Shown here: one piece after another, positions 7,031 to 9,549 of the stretch
How the letters are laid out: each line of letters opens with the position of its first letter
Position numbering within the stretch: the stretch's first letter is position 1
Source: Euryarchaeota archaeon UBA242
GTDB lineage: Archaea > Thermoplasmatota > Poseidoniia > Poseidoniales > Poseidoniaceae
DNA length: 9,549 nt
NCBI GenBank assembly: GCA_002499015.1
Contig: DAJY01000055.1
Location: 1,273-10,821 of the forward strand
Reading direction: 5' to 3'
Made by a program: the position numbers and the translations under genes
Notes under the pieces: generated by a model
The model's input: the letters and a program-made list of their open reading frames with translations, nothing else
What the model was told of the DNA's origin: nothing
The model's database searches: none

Positions 7031-8083
7031 TCATACGATTTCAATAGTATCTTCGCCCATCAATTTTCTCCATGCTGCAAGTGCAAATAAGCAAATTATT
7101 TCGATGATGCCAACGGGCGCGGGCAGAAGAGACGAATCTTCTGGCAAGTTAGCAGTGTTATCTTCAATACCAGGGAATTCAGAAGCATTGTATGCATCTT
7201 CATAAATCATAAACCAATCTAAATCCCTAGGAATAATTTCACTCAAAAATTCATGGTCTTCTTGATTTACCAAGAAATCATCTTCAATTCTGATACCGAA
7301 CCAACCGTCGATGTAAATCCCCGGTTCGATAGTGATTGCATCGTAAACTGCCAGTGGTTGCTGGTTGTATGATAATCCGAATAACGGGTCATCAGTTCCA
7401 CCAGAGAGCAAAGGAGGCTCATGAACGCAGACTCCAAAGCCATGTCCAAGTGAATGAATGAAATATTCTCCAAAACCTTCGTTTTCAATATGTGTTCGAG
7501 CAATATCATCTAACGACCAAGCAGGTGTACCTGCTTCAATTAACGGGAAAGTTAAATTTTGTGCATCATAAACTGCCATATATGCTTTGATTATGGTTGC
7601 ATTTTCCGTTCCACCAACCGCATAAGTTCTGGTAATATCGCTAACCCAATCATTAACTCTCGCACCTAAATCAACAACGACAATATCACCCACCATAACC
7701 TGTTTAGGGCCAGCTCCGGCGTGTTCAGCATCACCATGGGGAATAGCGCCATTTGCGCCTGAAGCAACTATTGTTTCAAACGAAGGCCAATCAGGATTAG
7801 AACCATTTTCGATCATGGCTCGGTCAATTTCATCTGCGATTTGACGTTCACTCAAATTGGCTCCCATCACCACCATCCACAACTGAGTCCTAGCAACTGT
7901 TTGTCCAATTTCAGAAATACGCACTGTTTCGCGTATTGAATCGTCTTTATTTGGAGAAATACCTGTCGGTGAAGGTAATTGGCCATTAGCAATACGCGCA
8001 GCTTCAGTTTCGCAGGCCGCTACGGTTGGCACTGAAGCCAACATCAAAAGCGCAACGAATGTAAGAGCCAACACCCTTCCCAT
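7031..8083 (-). CDS. Exported M24-family metallopeptidase (Xaa-Pro aminopeptidase-like) with C-terminal anchor
   Basis: A 350-residue protein with the pita-bread fold of methionine/Xaa-Pro aminopeptidases. All five metal ligands are present: D138 (VVVDLG), D149 (SDITRTY), H214 (LGHGFG), E253 (TIEPG) and E267 (RIEDD). The substrate-side histidines H116 (IPHGD) and H221 (HEPP) are also kept, so it should be active. The N-terminus is a signal peptide (about 1-23), and VAAC (21-24) fits a lipobox, so it may be a lipoprotein. The C-terminus has an acidic linker, then LPAP, a short hydrophobic stretch (323-337) and RK, which resembles a membrane anchor or archaeosortase-type sorting tail. The N-terminal creatinase domain common in prolidases is nearly absent. 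The likely role is trimming proline-containing peptides at the outer cell surface. It is convergent with the zinc-ribbon gene and divergent from guaAA. Confidence 0.88.
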   Translation of the reverse strand: MGRVLALTFVALLMLASVPTVAACETEAARIANGQLPSPTGISPNKDDSIRETVRISEIGQTVARTQLWMVVMGANLSERQIADEIDRAMIENGSNPDWPSFETIVASGANGAIPHGDAEHAGAGPKQVMVGDIVVVDLGARVNDWVSDITRTYAVGGTENATIIKAYMAVYDAQNLTFPLIEAGTPAWSLDDIARTHIENEGFGEYFIHSLGHGFGVCVHEPPLLSGGTDDPLFGLSYNQQPLAVYDAITIEPGIYIDGWFGIRIEDDFLVNQEDHEFLSEIIPRDLDWFMIYEDAYNASEFPGIEDNTANLPEDSSLLPAPVGIIEIICLFALAAWRKLMGEDTIEIV

Positions 8084-8178
8084 AGTTTGTCCTAGCGGCG
8101 GTCCCTTTTGAAATCGTCTATTTCAGCCATCACTCAATAGGCGGCATATTGATGGCCGTCTTTCCACACCGACACAAT
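8084..8178. promoter_or_regulatory. Divergent promoter region between the M24 peptidase and guaAA
   Basis: Both flanking genes start here and point outward. A short inverted repeat, TGAAAT-CGTCT-ATTTCA, occupies 8109-8125. Its AT-rich left part, read as ATTTCAAAAG on the minus strand, is centred about 27 bp before the peptidase ATG, the expected TATA position for a leaderless or short-leader archaeal gene. CATATTGAT (8146-8154) is a weak TATA candidate about 28 bp before the guaAA ATG at 8179. Neither element is a strong consensus match. Confidence 0.4.
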
Positions 8179-8772
8179 ATGAGCCAAGCGCCACTTGTCA
8201 TTGATGTAGTTGATAATGGCGGGCAATGGACACACCGTGAATGGCGAATGTTGCGCTACTTGAAAGTAGATACCAAAATCATTGAAAATACAACTCCACT
8301 TGAAAATCTGCGTAAAGTCGATGGAATAATTCTTTCTGGAGGGGCTGCTAGAGTAGGACTAACCGGTGAGTTAGGAAATTGTGCTGCATATCTGGAAATG
8401 GACATCCCAATACTTGGAATATGTGCAGGACATCAATTCATGGCCCGTTTCTATGGAGGCGATGCTCGCGAATCCCCAGCACCCGAATTTGGGGCAATGC
8501 AAATAGAACTGCAAAATGGTGGTGGAAAAATATTCGCCGGCACAAATCAAAGTCAAACCGTTTGGGAATCTCACAATGACGAAGTCCACCAATTACCAAA
8601 AGGATTCTTCATCACTGCTGCCAGCCCATCATGTAAAATTCAAGGTATGGAAAACGAAAAAGGTGACCGCTTCGGATTACAATTCCACCCAGAGGTTAAC
8701 GATTCTGAATTCGGTAAAGAGATGTTTGATAACTTTGTTGCAGTCTGTAGGGCAGCCAAGGATTCAAACTGA
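8179..8772 (+). CDS. guaAA: GMP synthase subunit A (glutamine amidotransferase)
   Basis: The glutaminase subunit of the two-part archaeal GMP synthase: it releases ammonia from glutamine for the partner that converts XMP to GMP, in the cytoplasm. From ATG 8179 it is 197 residues, close to the roughly 190 usual for archaeal subunit A. The class I triad is complete: C82 (GICAGHQ), H170 and E172 (FHPEV). Other landmarks are VVDNGGQWTHREWRMLRYL (10-28), NTTPLE (37-42), ILSGG (51-55) and SHNDEV (131-136), which separate GuaA from PabA or TrpG. An in-frame TTG (8149) or ATG (8152) would extend it by 9-10 residues, but the family begins near 8179. No Shine-Dalgarno precedes 8179, suggesting a leaderless start. 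The synthetase subunit (guaAB) is not in the window. Confidence 0.94.
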   Translation: MSQAPLVIDVVDNGGQWTHREWRMLRYLKVDTKIIENTTPLENLRKVDGIILSGGAARVGLTGELGNCAAYLEMDIPILGICAGHQFMARFYGGDARESPAPEFGAMQIELQNGGGKIFAGTNQSQTVWESHNDEVHQLPKGFFITAASPSCKIQGMENEKGDRFGLQFHPEVNDSEFGKEMFDNFVAVCRAAKDSN

Positions 8773-8773
8773 A

Positions 8774-9549
8774 TCAAATCTTAAGATTTGCTTGTCTAGC
8801 CAACATTACAATTCGCATACTATGTTCAAGCATTGCAGCATTTGCCCAAGCTTGGTCCAAGTCTGCACCAACTGCATAAGCACCATTACCACGAATAACA
8901 ACACAGCGCATTCCACCTTGATTCAAGGCTTCAGCGACTTGTCGTAGGAAGTTTTCAGGGTTGTCGTCATCAGGGTCAACAATGATAATCTTACCAATCT
9001 GTTTCTTGCCAACTTCATCAATTGGTTGAACTACGATCAAATCCTTCTCACAGGATGAGGCGGTAGTATATGCTCCAAAGGAATGTACAACAGCAGCAGG
9101 GCCGCCTGTAAGCAAACTCACTGAAGCGAGTAATACTTCCAAAATACGCCACTCTTCAGGAGCGCCGCGTGGTGCCCCAGAACCAAGTTCTGCTGCACAT
9201 AAGCCTCTTTCATCAAGACGCGGTAACAAAGTCATATGTTTGGTAGAGATCATCACTCCAGGCTTGTCTGGATGCAACATTGCGATAGTACCCATATTAG
9301 CTCTAATCAATAATTCTCTATCCAATTGACGTGCTAAGCGAGCAAAATCACCAACAAGGTAGGCAGGGACAACAATATCTTCCAAGACGGCAGGAGGCAT
9401 TGGTGGATTTTCCAAGTCTTCGATAACTTCAGCAGCACCTGCCATCGAACGTCGAAGGCGAGTAATTTCAGCATTTAATCGGTCCATTTCTTGCTCTATT
9501 TCTACTGAAAGAGTAGGCGTCGCGAGTGCTTCTTCAACTACAGGTTCAG
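8774..9549 (-). CDS. Class II aldolase/adducin-fold protein with degenerate active site, 5' end beyond window
   Basis: The frame is open to the right edge. An ATG at 9487 gives 237 residues, but 20 further in-frame codons (EPVVEEALATPTLSVEIEQE) lie upstream without a stop, so the true start is probably outside. Numbering is from 9487. Residues 1-27 look like a coiled coil. The fold shows in RANMGTIAML (62-71, the GNxS strand), EEWRILEVLLAS (111-122), VVHSFGAYTTA (133-143) and IRGNGAYAVGADLDQAW (198-214). Compared with fuculose aldolase (from memory), the zinc histidines H92, H94 and H155 correspond to H135, F137 and N201, while the catalytic Glu73 corresponds to E112. Two of the three zinc ligands are therefore missing and ordinary aldolase or epimerase activity is doubtful. 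A structural, adducin-like or sugar-phosphate-binding role is possible. The stop lies 2 bases beyond the guaAA stop, convergent. Confidence 0.78.
   Translation of the reverse strand, partial: EPVVEEALATPTLSVEIEQEMDRLNAEITRLRRSMAGAAEVIEDLENPPMPPAVLEDIVVPAYLVGDFARLARQLDRELLIRANMGTIAMLHPDKPGVMISTKHMTLLPRLDERGLCAAELGSGAPRGAPEEWRILEVLLASVSLLTGGPAAVVHSFGAYTTASSCEKDLIVVQPIDEVGKKQIGKIIIVDPDDDNPENFLRQVAEALNQGGMRCVVIRGNGAYAVGADLDQAWANAAMLEHSMRIVMLARQANLKI
8775..8790. repeat. Perfect 16-bp palindrome at the convergent gene ends
   Basis: CAAATCTT followed by AAGATTTG is an exact palindrome. It covers the last codons of the aldolase-fold gene and begins 3 bases after the guaAA stop. As RNA it could form a 6-bp stem with a TTAA loop on either strand. 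There is no U-tract after it, so terminator function is only a possibility. Confidence 0.4.

Noticed and set aside
8775..8790. Intrinsic terminator at the palindrome
   Set aside because: The stem is short and AT-rich with no following U-tract on either strand, so I list it only as a repeat.

Overview
The window looks like a piece of a planktonic euryarchaeal genome, probably Thermoplasmatota and most likely Marine Group II/III (Poseidoniales-like). The domain call is firm: it carries diphthine synthase (dphB), a Trm5-type tRNA m1G37 methyltransferase and a stand-alone glutaminase subunit of GMP synthase, the split archaeal form. The Marine Group placement is inference from the moderate base composition, tight packing and secreted or anchored surface proteins. 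I see no insertion sequence, phage gene, CRISPR array, tRNA or rRNA.

Layout, left to right. A long unrecognised soluble protein (minus strand, at least 583 codons) runs to the left edge. A 115-bp divergent spacer with a perfect inverted repeat separates it from a PqqB-like metallo-beta-lactamase-fold protein (plus). That gene ends convergently, overlapping by 11 bp, with a sodium/solute symporter (minus) that has an extra final membrane segment and a roughly 195-residue, probably extracellular, C-terminal domain. The symporter is tightly coupled behind dphB (minus). Across a 37-bp divergent gap lies trm5 (plus), followed by a tiny 41-residue zinc-ribbon protein. Next is an exported M24-family metallopeptidase (minus). 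A divergent promoter region separates it from guaAA (plus). The right edge holds a class II aldolase/adducin-fold protein (minus) that has lost most of its metal-binding histidines and continues beyond the window.

How the genes fit together. dphB and trm5 are divergent neighbours that both maintain translational accuracy: diphthamide on elongation factor 2 and m1G37 on tRNA. The symporter and the exported M24 peptidase fit a heterotroph that breaks down peptides outside the membrane and imports small substrates with sodium, though they are not in one operon. guaAA is housekeeping purine synthesis; its ATP-pyrophosphatase partner (guaAB) is not in the window.

Most of the window is ordinary core archaeal content. 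I found no convincing new multi-gene system. The parts that merit a second look are the unrecognised protein at the left edge, the symporter with a fused extracellular domain, the small zinc-ribbon gene, the degenerate aldolase-fold protein and the inverted repeat in the first divergent spacer.
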